This document shows, piece by piece, positions 1-7,095 of a stretch of 52,652 nucleotides of DNA. Under the pieces are notes generated by a model. It saw nothing but the letters and a program-made list of their open reading frames with translations. It ran no database searches and was not told the DNA's origin. The position numbers and the translations under genes are program-made. The stretch lies in NCBI GenBank assembly GCA_022763185.1, contig JALEGL010000010.1, forward strand, positions 1 through 52,652. Reading direction: 5' to 3'. The DNA is from a bacterium (GTDB lineage Bacteria; Bdellovibrionota_G; JALEGL01). Each line of letters starts with the position of its first letter. Positions within the stretch are counted from its first letter, which is position 1.

Positions 1-232
1 GCTCCAATTTGCTGGGGATCTTCTAAAAGAATAATATCTTCCATCATTTGTAATAAAACTTCGTCTCCTTCTTCCTTTGATCTATCACTATAAATTGAAT
101 TTCTGTATGGATAAGGATCCGGAACACGAATAACCCATGAGTCATCAGGAGAAAAAAATGTCTTCTTGGATCACCACTCACAGCCATCGCACCAAATGAA
201 CTACCATGATACGATCTGTAAATTCCAGTCAC
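1..232 (-). pseudogene. Class III aminotransferase fragment, frameshifted and cut by window edge
   Basis: Reading leftwards on the minus strand, this gives an internal piece of a PLP-dependent class III aminotransferase. The peptide YRSYHGSSFGAMAVSGDPRR is followed, after a shift of one base, by SPDDSWVIRVPDPYPYRN and then SKEEGDEVLLQMMEDIILLEDP. Both halves match the same stretch of that family as I remember it. The frame breaks in a run of seven A at about 159-165 (plus strand), where one more base would restore HFFSPDD. The piece has no N-terminal part: similarity stops near 232, where an unrelated plus-strand reading frame begins. The C-terminal part lies beyond the window. It is probably a dead remnant. 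A homopolymer sequencing error would explain the frameshift but not the missing front. Confidence 0.6.
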
Positions 233-713
233 AATAAAGAGTGCTCCAAATAACTTCGTTGCTTTCAGTTCTCACGTTGCTAAAGGTTTAATTTTTATAA
301 ACTTCCCTAATTTTGATACCTTAGAAAACGCAGAAATATCTACATTTCAAATGGCTATTGATTTTTTCCATGAAATTGGACATCAGGTTCTCATGATTTA
401 TCTTTTATCTGATAAGATAATCACATAAGATCCTTCAATATTAGTATTTTCTGGAGCAAAAAACACACTGCGCCCATCATTTAGATCCTTGCATAGTGCT
501 TTTGCCTTACTTTACATGTCAATAGCTGCAAGATCGCTATATGAATACTCGTACACTAACCTTAGCCAGTATTTAAAAACAGAAACTTCTTCATATTCTA
601 TAGCATTAAGAAAAAATATAGATGATATAAAGAAGAAGTGTTCATTCACTAAATTTGGTAAACTTATAATTGACGAAATAGACTACTTATGTGACGATCT
701 ATCTCATGAATAA
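222..713 (+). pseudogene. HExxH peptide-modification (aKG-HExxH hydroxylase-like) gene remnant
   Basis: The plus frame open from 222 encodes NFVAFSSHVAKGLIFINFPN, then a zinc/iron-type motif FHEIGHQ at 366-386. An in-frame TAA follows at 426-428, and then the same frame continues with SGAKNTLRPSFRSLHSAFAL to a stop at 713. The order, HExxH, then a short variable stretch, then an R-P-x-x-x-x-L-H-x-A-F block, matches what I recall of the HEXXH-motif putative peptide-modification family (2-oxoglutarate-dependent peptide beta-hydroxylases of RiPP pathways). The internal stop and the missing N-terminus argue for a pseudogene. The front is lost exactly where the aminotransferase fragment begins on the other strand, so 222-240 looks like a recombination junction. 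The family call is from memory and moderate. Confidence 0.45.
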
Positions 714-1560
714 TAAAGAAAAAGACATTTTATCTAGCTTGCTTGAAAATCAAAAGATTTCTGATGAAGAATATTTACTGATTTCAATTGATACAACACC
801 TAAACGCCCATAATAGATTTTAGTTGGATATTTTTCATCATCTTCAAGAATCTTTTTACCTAAGATCGATTTCTTCTGCGATAAAGATTGAAAAGCCTTT
901 GTGCGCAGTAATTAATCCAGGAATATCTACCCAAAAACACTTTAATGTTGTCTTTCCTCAAAAAGACAAGCCATATAATAAAGAGATTATAGCTAGCTTT
1001 CGAGAAAAATATTTAAAAAAAATGTTGAAGGTTATTTTTATGCACTCGAATCAAAATTTGAAAAACTCGCCGATGAAGAGTTTCAGTATTTTTATGCGGA
1101 ACCTTTTTTGAAAAACTTCAATGAAGAAATATCAAACCTTACTTATGAACAGTGTTATTCTGAAAGTGAATTTTCAAAAATATTAGGTGTAATTTTTTCT
1201 TTACCAAAAAATGAAGAAATAACATTTTCTAAAAAACTGGTTTCAGTGTCAAAAAAAATTCGTGTCCAACTTTTTATTGTTAAGCATAATAACAAAGTAT
1301 GTGGTTGCTTTTCTTTATTTAAAACTAGAAAAAACTATTTTATTTTAGCGAATGCAGGATTAATACAATCTCACAGAAATTTAGGATTGGGTTACGAATT
1401 ATTTAAAATAATCCGCTATGCATCTACACTTCCTATTGTTCTTGACTCAAAAGAACCTAAACTAACTAATACAATACTTCCAAAAAGTAATTACACCTTT
1501 TTGAGCAAAATTTACTTAGTAAGGCTTGAAAAATATTTCAATATCCTTAGCCAACTCTAA
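706..1560 (+). pseudogene. Broken GNAT acetyltransferase-like gene (two disruptions)
   Basis: The gene reads in three pieces. An ATG at 706 overlaps the previous stop (ATGA) and gives a 35-residue piece ending at 813. A second frame from 824 runs to an eight-A run at 1015-1022. There the frame must shift to continue as VEGYFYALESKFEKLADEE and on without a break to 1560. The C-terminal part contains CGCFSLFKTRKNYFILANAG and the acetyl-CoA-binding type motif HRNLGLGYELF (R-x-x-G-x-G), which suggests the GNAT fold. The overlap with the HExxH remnant suggests the two were once co-transcribed, perhaps in a peptide-maturation cassette. Alternatively the 35-residue ORF is a separate peptide and only the rest is one gene. 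Homopolymer error could explain the break at 1015 but not the one near 815. Confidence 0.4.
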
Positions 1561-1610
1561 AAAATAGATTTATATTCATAAAAATATACTTTGTGATTTA
1601 AATAAATATG

Positions 1611-1677
1611 AATTCCGGGGACAGCTACCGTAATTCTTCTACTCACATAATACTAATTCAGTCAACTATCCCCGGAA
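1611..1677. repeat. REP-like inverted repeat, CAGTCGACTG family variant
   Basis: AATTCCGGGGACAGCTACCG at 1611-1630 faces TTCAGTCAACTATCCCCGGA at 1657-1676, so the GGGGA and TCCCC ends pair as an inverted repeat. Related copies occur at 4672-4740, 6071-6105, 6192-6255, 51028-51054 and 52558-52590. The GGGGACAG...AATTC style resembles sequences near REP-associated tyrosine transposases in many proteobacteria; that comparison is from memory. No transposase gene is in the window. Confidence 0.75.
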
Positions 1678-1700
1678 CTACCTGAATTACGAGAATATAA

Positions 1701-1836
1701 GGTACCTGGTTACTTTGAGAAGTTGTAAAAAATCCACATTATTTAAAATAAGCAGCTCCCTAAAAAATTATACCTAGAAAAGTTTTATTTTAAAGATTTA
1801 TCTAGAAAAAACCTGCTCCCAAAAGTAACCGGGTAC
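1701..1836. mobile_element. 135-bp MITE-like element, copy 1 (complete)
   Basis: The element starts with GTACCTGGTTACTTT (1702-1716) and ends with AAAGTAACCGGGTAC (1822-1836). These are inverted repeats with one mismatch. The interior contains AGCAGCTCCCTAAAAAATTA and TTTATCTAGAAAAA, shared with the copies at 2126-2237 and 3644-3778. It has no coding capacity, so it fits a non-autonomous element. No clear target-site duplication is seen beyond the palindromic GTAC end itself. Confidence 0.75.
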
Positions 1837-2125
1837 TTTTCACCTTTTCATTCTGTATTTTTAAGTTGGCCTTTCTTCAAGGCAACTAAATTTTTATTTG
1901 TTCTCCAGTACACCTGATCACATCATTGCATGTCTAATTTTTGTACATATATGTATCAATTCTAAACATCTGTTTGTTAACTTTCGATGTGAATGTAAAT
2001 AATTTGTTGTTAATTATTTAGTTTTGTTCGTCACATATAAGCTAAAACTATGTGGTAACCCCTCTTACGTTTCAAATTACTTACCTGTAATGGTTGTTAA
2101 AACTTTGGCATATCAATTGCTTAAA

Positions 2126-2237
2126 GCTACCCGGTTACTTTGGGGAGTTGTAAAAAATCTACACTATTTAAGATAAGCAACTCCCTAAAAGATTATACCT
2201 ACAAAAGATTTATTTTAAATATTTATCTAGAAAAATC
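2126..2237. mobile_element. MITE-like element, copy 2 (right end missing)
   Basis: It begins with CTACCCGGTTACTTTGGGGA and follows copy 1 through TAAGCAACTCCCTAAAAGAT and TTTATCTAGAAAAATCT. It then diverges at about 2237, before the right inverted repeat. The copy is therefore truncated. It lies about 130 bases upstream of the lipoprotein gene at 2366. The stretch between copies 1 and 2 (about 1840-2125) shows no gene and no further repeat that I can see. Confidence 0.75.
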
Positions 2238-2365
2238 TAGTCAATAAAGGAACAAAATTAACTATTAAGTTTGAAGAAAGGAAAGGTATGAGAAAATAAT
2301 GAACATTTATCAATATGTTAAATTCAATTGCTTAACACTAACACATCGTGTTAGAAGGTGGTGAT

Positions 2366-2836
2366 ATGAGTTTAGTTATCAAAATAAATATAATATTAAT
2401 ATTCACAGTTCTTTTTTGCTTCATTGTATTGTCTTGTAATAAACAATCTTCTGTAAATCAAAATACTTCCACAGATGACAAAACAAAAATTAAAGATTCT
2501 GGCCAAGAAAATGATCAAATTGTGTCTGAAACTGAGGTATATGAGCTATATTCCTATACGAGAAGAGCATTAACTGCTTGTGAATGGCTTGAGGAGAAAG
2601 AGCCCGAGCTACTCAAAGCGATTAAAGATGATCCTGAAAAGGCAGATTTTACTTTTGATTTTACTCAAAAAGAGTGCATTCAAGTACAAAATAACAAAGT
2701 AGTTATGAAAAATACTAAGAATTGTGTCGATAACTATCAAGTCTTTTTAAATGTCATGTTAAATGTATATGGCATTAAGGATGCCGATAGAGAAAGCTTG
2801 ATTCATTCAAAATGTATAGAACCTTTTTTCAATTAA
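2366..2836 (+). CDS. Putative small secreted lipoprotein, unknown function
   Basis: This is a 156-residue protein from the ATG at 2366. An AGAAGGTGG ribosome-binding sequence lies just upstream, which favours this start over the GTG at 2348. The N-terminus has a hydrophobic segment ending in a lipobox-like IVLSC, followed by N-K-Q and a Ser/Thr/Asp/Lys-rich linker of about 40 residues, so it is probably an outer-membrane or periplasmic lipoprotein. The mature part is acidic and has three further Cys-containing positions (TACEW, KECIQ, NCVDN) plus one near the C-terminus (SKCIE). I do not recognise the family. The 3' end overlaps the next gene by 25 bases, so the two are probably translated from one mRNA. 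The pair is enclosed by MITE-like copies 2 and 3. Confidence 0.7.
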   Translation: MSLVIKINIILIFTVLFCFIVLSCNKQSSVNQNTSTDDKTKIKDSGQENDQIVSETEVYELYSYTRRALTACEWLEEKEPELLKAIKDDPEKADFTFDFTQKECIQVQNNKVVMKNTKNCVDNYQVFLNVMLNVYGIKDADRESLIHSKCIEPFFN

Positions 2837-3558
2837 TTATATTAGCAATTATTTTATTTCAAAATCATTTATTTTCACAAATAATTATTAATGTTGGCCC
2901 TAAAGGACCAGTAAAATCAAACCTTTCTTTTGAAGAGCGAATTGAATTATTGAATGACAATGTTATCAATCATGAATATGATTCAGAAGGATATTTGATA
3001 ATCCGAAATGAAAAAAAGTTAAATAAATATATAAATAGAGCTAAAAACTTTTTATTACAATGCGAGTTCTTTTTCTTTGCATATAATTATAAGTATCAAT
3101 TTTTAGAAAGAAACGATCTTTTAGGCTTTATTATAAAAAAAAGGACATCTCAAATTGGGAGTGCTTATTTTGACTCTAATACATGCGGCATGTGGGATTA
3201 TGAAGGTAAGCAAAATCATCTATATTTCAGTGATTACCATGCGAACAGTTTAGTTTCCGATTCTTTAGCTGTGAACTGTAAATGGGAATATCTAATTCCA
3301 CACGAAGTATTGCATGCAGCCAATATTCTTCATAGAGAACAAGATAAGTTATTCGAACAAATTGGAATTAAGCTAAAAAACGATGTGTTCGATAGAATAT
3401 TAAAAGAGTGTAAAATTAATCCAGCAGATAAAAATATAGAAATGTGGTGGGTAAACCCAAGATATGATGAAAAAAGACCCATACATGAGTTTGGCTATGG
3501 AGGATTGGATAAAGATATTATGCTAGAGAGCAATTTGTATAATGATATTAAATGGTAG
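2812..3558 (+). CDS. Putative secreted metzincin-like zinc metalloprotease
   Basis: This is a 248-residue protein with a signal peptide (about residues 1-22, ending HLFSQ). It contains HEVLHAANILH at residues 164-174. The spacing H-E-x-x-H-x-x-x-x-x-H is that of metzincin zinc proteases (HExxHxxGxxH), with Asn in place of the usual Gly. About 63 residues later comes DKDIMLES, whose Met237 could be the Met-turn under the active site. This is seen in the sequence; proteolytic activity is inference. Length and overall sequence do not match a metzincin family I can name. The start overlaps the upstream lipoprotein gene, suggesting translational coupling. Secretion suggests a target outside the cytoplasm, for example the envelope, a prey or host cell, or a competitor. 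Confidence 0.6.
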   Translation: MYRTFFQLIILAIILFQNHLFSQIIINVGPKGPVKSNLSFEERIELLNDNVINHEYDSEGYLIIRNEKKLNKYINRAKNFLLQCEFFFFAYNYKYQFLERNDLLGFIIKKRTSQIGSAYFDSNTCGMWDYEGKQNHLYFSDYHANSLVSDSLAVNCKWEYLIPHEVLHAANILHREQDKLFEQIGIKLKNDVFDRILKECKINPADKNIEMWWVNPRYDEKRPIHEFGYGGLDKDIMLESNLYNDIKW

Positions 3559-3643
3559 TAGATACATGCAATGCCATAAAACAGTTACAAATCGGGTACA
3601 TTATAGGGTGAATGTTTTTCTAGCTAAACTTTGAAGTCACGAG

Positions 3644-3778
3644 GTACCCGGTTATTTTGGGTAAGTGTAAAATATCCAAATTATTTAAGATAATTAACTT
3701 CCTAAAAAATTATACCTACAAAATATTTATTTTAAATATTGATCTAGAAATAATCTGCTGCCCAAAGTAACTGGGTAC
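3644..3778. mobile_element. 135-bp MITE-like element, copy 3 (complete)
   Basis: The ends GTACCCGGTTATTTTGGG (from 3644) and CCCAAAGTAACTGGGTAC (to 3778) are inverted repeats of about 18 bases with two mismatches. The interior matches copies 1 and 2 (CTTCCTAAAAAATTATACCT, then a TCTAGAAATAATCTGCTG stretch). Length equals copy 1. It lies 52 bases upstream of the glutaminase-like gene and could also affect transcription between the neighbouring genes. Confidence 0.75.
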
Positions 3779-3830
3779 TTTTTCTTATTTTATAAATAGT
3801 ATATACTGATTAGCTGTAGGGTATTAACGA

Positions 3831-4457
3831 ATGATAAAAAATGTCTATAGCTTTAACTTTTCAGATCCAAGAACTTGTATTGGCAGCGTATTAAAATTAT
3901 GCATTGCAATTCTAATAATTGCTACGCCTGTTTTTTCACAAAATCAAATAATGAATAATTACCCAAGCTGCAAGAGCCTTGAAAATGAAAACATTAAAAA
4001 ATTAACTCAACATTTAAATGATATTTACGCTACAACGGATTCAAATAAAATCGTACATGCTTATGAAACATTAACTACCAATAGATTTACACCAATCTAT
4101 TGCATCACCGAATGTAAGTGTTTATTTGATCAGTACACCCAGAGCATTGAATTGTTTGATGACCTTGGCTTTTATGTTTTTGAAATTAACCTTAGACAAA
4201 GTAAATATCCTAACAGAGTACAGATGACGACAGGCGAAAAAACCGTTAGCTATAATCACCACACAGCATTATTATTGTACGATCAAAATGATGCCTGTTA
4301 CTTTATAATTGATCCAATATTACAGAAAATGAAAAATAATATTAAAATTCATACTGCATTAACGCCATCCAAATGGGTAAAACATTTTACAAATATTGAA
4401 AATAATCATTTTTCTATACGTCATATAAATAGTTTTTTGTGTTCAGATGAAGAATAG
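3831..4457 (+). CDS. Putative secreted protein-glutaminase-like deamidase
   Basis: This is a 208-residue protein with an N-terminal hydrophobic segment (about 17-36, ending TPVFSQ), so probably exported. The body has the ordered triad expected of protein-glutaminase/transglutaminase-fold enzymes: Cys in TECKCLFDQY (95 or 97), His in NHHTALLLYD (143 or 144) and Asp in FIIDPIL (161). The xHH-hydrophobic strand followed by a hydrophobic-D-P motif is typical of the family that deamidates protein glutamine side chains. This family assignment is made by eye. It stands alone after MITE-like copy 3 but shares secretion and AT-rich composition with the metzincin-like gene. Alternatives are a papain-like peptidase or a catalytically dead relative. 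Confidence 0.5.
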   Translation: MIKNVYSFNFSDPRTCIGSVLKLCIAILIIATPVFSQNQIMNNYPSCKSLENENIKKLTQHLNDIYATTDSNKIVHAYETLTTNRFTPIYCITECKCLFDQYTQSIELFDDLGFYVFEINLRQSKYPNRVQMTTGEKTVSYNHHTALLLYDQNDACYFIIDPILQKMKNNIKIHTALTPSKWVKHFTNIENNHFSIRHINSFLCSDEE

Positions 4458-4593
4458 CCTAATTTAAACTTTTTACTTCTGACAATTAACCCTTTTATTA
4501 AAAATTAATATATGCACACATCGAAGTCTTTAATATGTTAGTTATTTAAATAATAATATCAATGCTTACCAATTTATATCCAAAATCTAGTAA

Positions 4594-4663
4594 AATTCAG
4601 GACACATCAGGTATTCTTAAAAATCGTCTATAGTAATTGGAATATATAGTGTGTCCCTTGATT
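4594..4663. repeat. REP-like inverted repeat (GGACACA/TGTGTCC type)
   Basis: AATTCAGGACACA at 4594-4606 faces TGTGTCCCTTGATTT from about 4650, giving a stem with arms GGACACA/TGTGTCC around about 40 bases. It differs from the CAGTCGACTG repeats next to it. The whole gap 4458-4831 holds only this and the following repeats. Confidence 0.5.
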
Positions 4664-4671
4664 TCATATAT

Positions 4672-4740
4672 TTAATTCTAATTCAGTCGACTGTCCCCGG
4701 AATTTTTTAATTCTAATTCAGTCGACTGTCCCCGGAATTT
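4672..4740. repeat. Two tandem 35-bp copies of the CAGTCGACTG repeat
   Basis: TTCTAATTCAGTCGACTGTC followed by CCCGGAATTT is present twice with a period of 35 bases (first copy from 4672, second from 4707). Both point the same way. The opposite-orientation copy is at 6071-6105, so together they bracket the two genes between. Confidence 0.9.
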
Positions 4741-4831
4741 GGCTACCTAAAGCACTTTGACGATACATCAAAAAAGTGTTAAATCATCAAAGATAATCAA
4801 AAAATAAATTATATAGGCTGGAGAATAAGAA

Positions 4832-5476
4832 ATGGCTAATTTACCTTATGTAAACTCGACTGGAGCCTTGAGAAAATTACTTGAAAAAATTAAAGAAGCT
4901 CAAACTCCTCAAACTTTCACACATGATTATTTGAATACTAAACTGGGTATCTCAGAAAGAGCAATGATACCTTTACTAAAAAGAATTAATTTTTTAGACC
5001 AAAGCAGTGTTCCAACACTACTTTATAAAAACTTTAGAAATCCAAATAAAACAAAAACAAGCATGGCAGCAGCAATTAAAAAAGGATATAGCGATTTATA
5101 CTCAATGAATGAGTACGTCCACAATTTATCAGACTCAAAACTAAAAGATTTAATTGTACAAGTTACTGGTAATGATCATGATTCATCTGCGACAAAAGCT
5201 ACAAAAAACACTTTTTTAGCGTTAAAAGAATTTGCATCTTTTGATGAGCTTGAAAAAACTATAAACGGAAGTGCTCAAGAAAAGAATACAGTGGATGATA
5301 GTAATAAACAAATGGCCAATTACAATCCTCAATCAACTAAAAAGGAGGCCTTAGATAATCAAAGTATTGGTCTAAATTTAGGATATACTATAAATTTAAA
5401 TTTACCAGAAACTACCGACATTGAAGTCTTTAATGCTATTTTTAAAAGTTTATCAGAGCACTTTTTACAAAAGTGA
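4832..5476 (+). CDS. DUF5343 family protein
   Basis: This is a 214-residue protein starting MANLPYVNSTGALRKLLEKI. Residues 1-150 follow the DUF5343 pattern as I remember it: an N-terminal LPYV-S-T-G-L block, FTHDYLNTKLG, IPLLKRINFLD, a Y-x-x-FRN segment, KKGYSDLYSMNEYVHNLS and LIVQVTG. The first part looks like a winged-helix or DNA-binding-like fold (inference). After about residue 150 comes a low-complexity Asn/Ser/Lys linker and a C-terminal piece of about 40 residues (INLNLPETTDIEVFNAIFKS). The molecular function of DUF5343 is not known to me. It is followed after 9 bases by the Swt1-like HEPN gene, so the two form an operon and probably act together. Confidence 0.75.
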   Translation: MANLPYVNSTGALRKLLEKIKEAQTPQTFTHDYLNTKLGISERAMIPLLKRINFLDQSSVPTLLYKNFRNPNKTKTSMAAAIKKGYSDLYSMNEYVHNLSDSKLKDLIVQVTGNDHDSSATKATKNTFLALKEFASFDELEKTINGSAQEKNTVDDSNKQMANYNPQSTKKEALDNQSIGLNLGYTINLNLPETTDIEVFNAIFKSLSEHFLQK

Positions 5477-5485
5477 GAAAAATAA

Positions 5486-6064
5486 ATGAAAAGTATTAAA
5501 GATCAAGTGAGACTTTTTGGTATGACTACCTTACAGATAGAATCTTCCAAAAAAAAAGTTGAAAAAAACTATAATTTAAGCCTAAGTCCCAAAAAAAATC
5601 TTCGTAAAGATAATACTTATTATCCACAATTTGACGAAGTAATTCGAAATAAGGCTAAAATAATGTCTGAGCATTATGAAGTGTTTTATTGTTTAGAAAA
5701 TTCAATTAGGCAAATTATTAGAGAAGTTATGACTAAAAATTTCGGAAATGCATGGTGGGAAAATGCTGTTGATCAAAATATAAAACAGGAAGTTCAGAAG
5801 AGAATCCAAAAAGACCAAGATTCTGGTTTTACTTTGAGATCTGAAGATAATTTAGATTTTTCTAACTTTGGAGAACTTTCTTCAATTATTGAAAAGCAGT
5901 GGCAATTATTTGATGATATATTTACAACAAAAAATGCGATGAAAAAGGTAATGGCATCACTCAATACTCTTAGAGGACCAATTGCTCACTGTTGTGACCT
6001 TGCAGAAGATGAAATATTGAGGCTTCAATTAACTATAAAAGATTGGTTTCGATTAATGAGCTAA
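5486..6064 (+). CDS. Swt1-like HEPN domain protein (probable RNase-type toxin/effector)
   Basis: This is a 192-residue protein. Residues 60-190 look like the Swt1-like HEPN domain: YCLENSIRQIIREVMTKNFG, then WWENAV, FGELSSIIEKQWQLF, and the HEPN signature LNTLRGPIAHCCDL. R163-x4-H168 fits the R-x(4-6)-H motif of metal-independent HEPN ribonucleases. The N-terminal 55 residues are basic and unassigned. It is nine bases behind the DUF5343 gene and its stop is six bases before an inverted copy of the REP-like repeat. HEPN proteins are common in toxin-antitoxin, abortive-infection and CRISPR-linked systems. Here DUF5343 may be the partner that senses or restrains it (inference). Confidence 0.7.
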   Translation: MKSIKDQVRLFGMTTLQIESSKKKVEKNYNLSLSPKKNLRKDNTYYPQFDEVIRNKAKIMSEHYEVFYCLENSIRQIIREVMTKNFGNAWWENAVDQNIKQEVQKRIQKDQDSGFTLRSEDNLDFSNFGELSSIIEKQWQLFDDIFTTKNAMKKVMASLNTLRGPIAHCCDLAEDEILRLQLTIKDWFRLMS

Positions 6065-6070
6065 CCTTTT

Positions 6071-6105
6071 AATTCCAGGGACAGTCGACTGAATTATAAT
6101 TAAAT
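6071..6105. repeat. CAGTCGACTG repeat, inverted relative to the 4672-4740 copies
   Basis: AATTCCAGGGACAGTCGACT followed by GAATTATAATTAA is the reverse complement type of the repeats at 4672-4740, with one difference in the GGGG block. The same extended form, including GAATTATAATT, occurs at 52558-52590 after the KAP gene. Confidence 0.85.
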
Positions 6106-6191
6106 TACAAAAATCAAAAACAAAAGGCATTCTCATCCAAAACCCTGGTGGTGGTCGAAGTACAAGCCACAGACTTACAAACAAGCTTTAG
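6093..6191 (+). pseudogene. 33-codon C-terminal gene fragment between repeats
   Basis: In the frame ending at the TAG at 6189-6191 the stretch reads KSKTKGILIQNPGGGRSTSH and then RLTNKL. A basic tail with N-P-G-G-G-R-S-T resembles the end of a winged-helix domain in some mobile or regulatory proteins. I cannot name the gene. It has no start and lies exactly between repeat copies 6071-6105 and 6192-6255, so it may be the last piece of a gene carried with them. The reading frame could also be chance. Confidence 0.25.
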
Positions 6192-6255
6192 TAATTCAGT
6201 CGACTTAATTGTAATTATGCAAATGGGAGAATTACGGTGGCTGTCCCCGGAATTT
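6192..6255. repeat. CAGTCGACT / GGCTGTCCCCGG REP-like element
   Basis: TAATTCAGTCGACTTAATTG at 6192-6211 is followed at 6229-6255 by GAATTACGGTGGCTGTCCCC and GGAATTT. The second part matches the reverse complement of 1611-1636 (GGGGACAGCTACCGTAATTC) with one change. The element ends 16 bases before the ATG at 6272, so it probably forms the 5' untranslated region of the second HEPN gene. Confidence 0.75.
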
Positions 6256-6271
6256 ATTGTATAATTCCAAA

Positions 6272-6943
6272 ATGGAAAAATTAGAAAAAATTAAAAAGAA
6301 GTTTAGTGACTTAATTATTACAGGCAATAAATTCTTAGATAACTGTGGACTGGAAAGGGATAATGGTATCCCAATAAGAAGACCTAGCAATGTTGATTAT
6401 CTTCAATTTAGAACTGAGGCAACAAATTTAGTCAAAAGAGTTTGTGGAGAAGAATCTGTACACTATTATGAATTAAAAAAAATATCAGACGATAAGACAA
6501 AAGCCCATAACAGCTATTACTTTAAGGAATGTCTCGGCATTGTCAAAGCTGCTCTATCTGATTACGAAGATGGATTTTTATTTGACCTTAAATCTTTAGT
6601 TCAAGCAGAGCTACTTGGTGACTTTATAGATCAGTGTGAAGAACTTTTTGAAAGTAATTATATAAGTGCTGCAGCATCATTATGTGGAGCAGTTTTAGAG
6701 GATTCGTTACGTAAATTAAGTTTAAAAAATAATATTAAGATTGATGATAAAACTAAAATAAGTGTATTAAACGCTAACTTAGCAAAAAAAAATATTTATA
6801 GTAAACTTGTAAGTAAGCAAATTATTGCTCTAGCTGACATAAGAAATAACGCTGATCACGGACATCACAAGGAGTTTACAGATGATGATGTCAAAAACAT
6901 GATCAAATATACAAAGCGATTTCTCGTAGACTTTTTAGGTTAA
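6272..6943 (+). CDS. HEPN-like domain protein
   Basis: This is a 223-residue protein from the ATG at 6272; a TTG at 6257 would lie in the repeat. Residues 95-220 form a helical domain of the type found in many unannotated proteins: LLGDFIDQCEELFESNYISA, AAASLCGAVLEDSLRKLS, IYSKLVSKQIIALADIRNNA, then DHGHHKEFTDDDV. R191-x4-H196 fits the HEPN catalytic motif R-x(4-6)-H. The N-terminal 95 residues are unassigned. It has the same strand and AT-rich character as the DUF5343/Swt1-HEPN pair just upstream but is separated from it by repeats. It could therefore be a separate conflict gene, an antitoxin-like helper, or an unrelated HEPN protein. Confidence 0.55.
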   Translation: MEKLEKIKKKFSDLIITGNKFLDNCGLERDNGIPIRRPSNVDYLQFRTEATNLVKRVCGEESVHYYELKKISDDKTKAHNSYYFKECLGIVKAALSDYEDGFLFDLKSLVQAELLGDFIDQCEELFESNYISAAASLCGAVLEDSLRKLSLKNNIKIDDKTKISVLNANLAKKNIYSKLVSKQIIALADIRNNADHGHHKEFTDDDVKNMIKYTKRFLVDFLG

Positions 6944-7095
6944 TTCATTTGAATCCATTTCTCATTGGAGAGTTTAAAATCAACTTTATTTTTTTGAAAA
7001 GGCGCTTTGCTATAATTATGCAGGCTTTATTGATCAATTGACTGAAGTTTGGTGAAAATCCAACTCCATTCCACAAACAATGTTATTTATTTTCA

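Noticed and set aside
1-1560. Frame breaks as pure sequencing error in otherwise live genes
   Set aside because: Two of the breaks are in A-runs and could be errors. But the in-frame TAA at 426-428, the missing N-termini at 222-240 and the break near 815 are not homopolymer problems, so decay is the better reading.
4672-4740. Tandem repeats as the start of a CRISPR array
   Set aside because: Only two units with a 35-base period and no spacers; the same unit occurs singly elsewhere and in both orientations, so it is REP-like.
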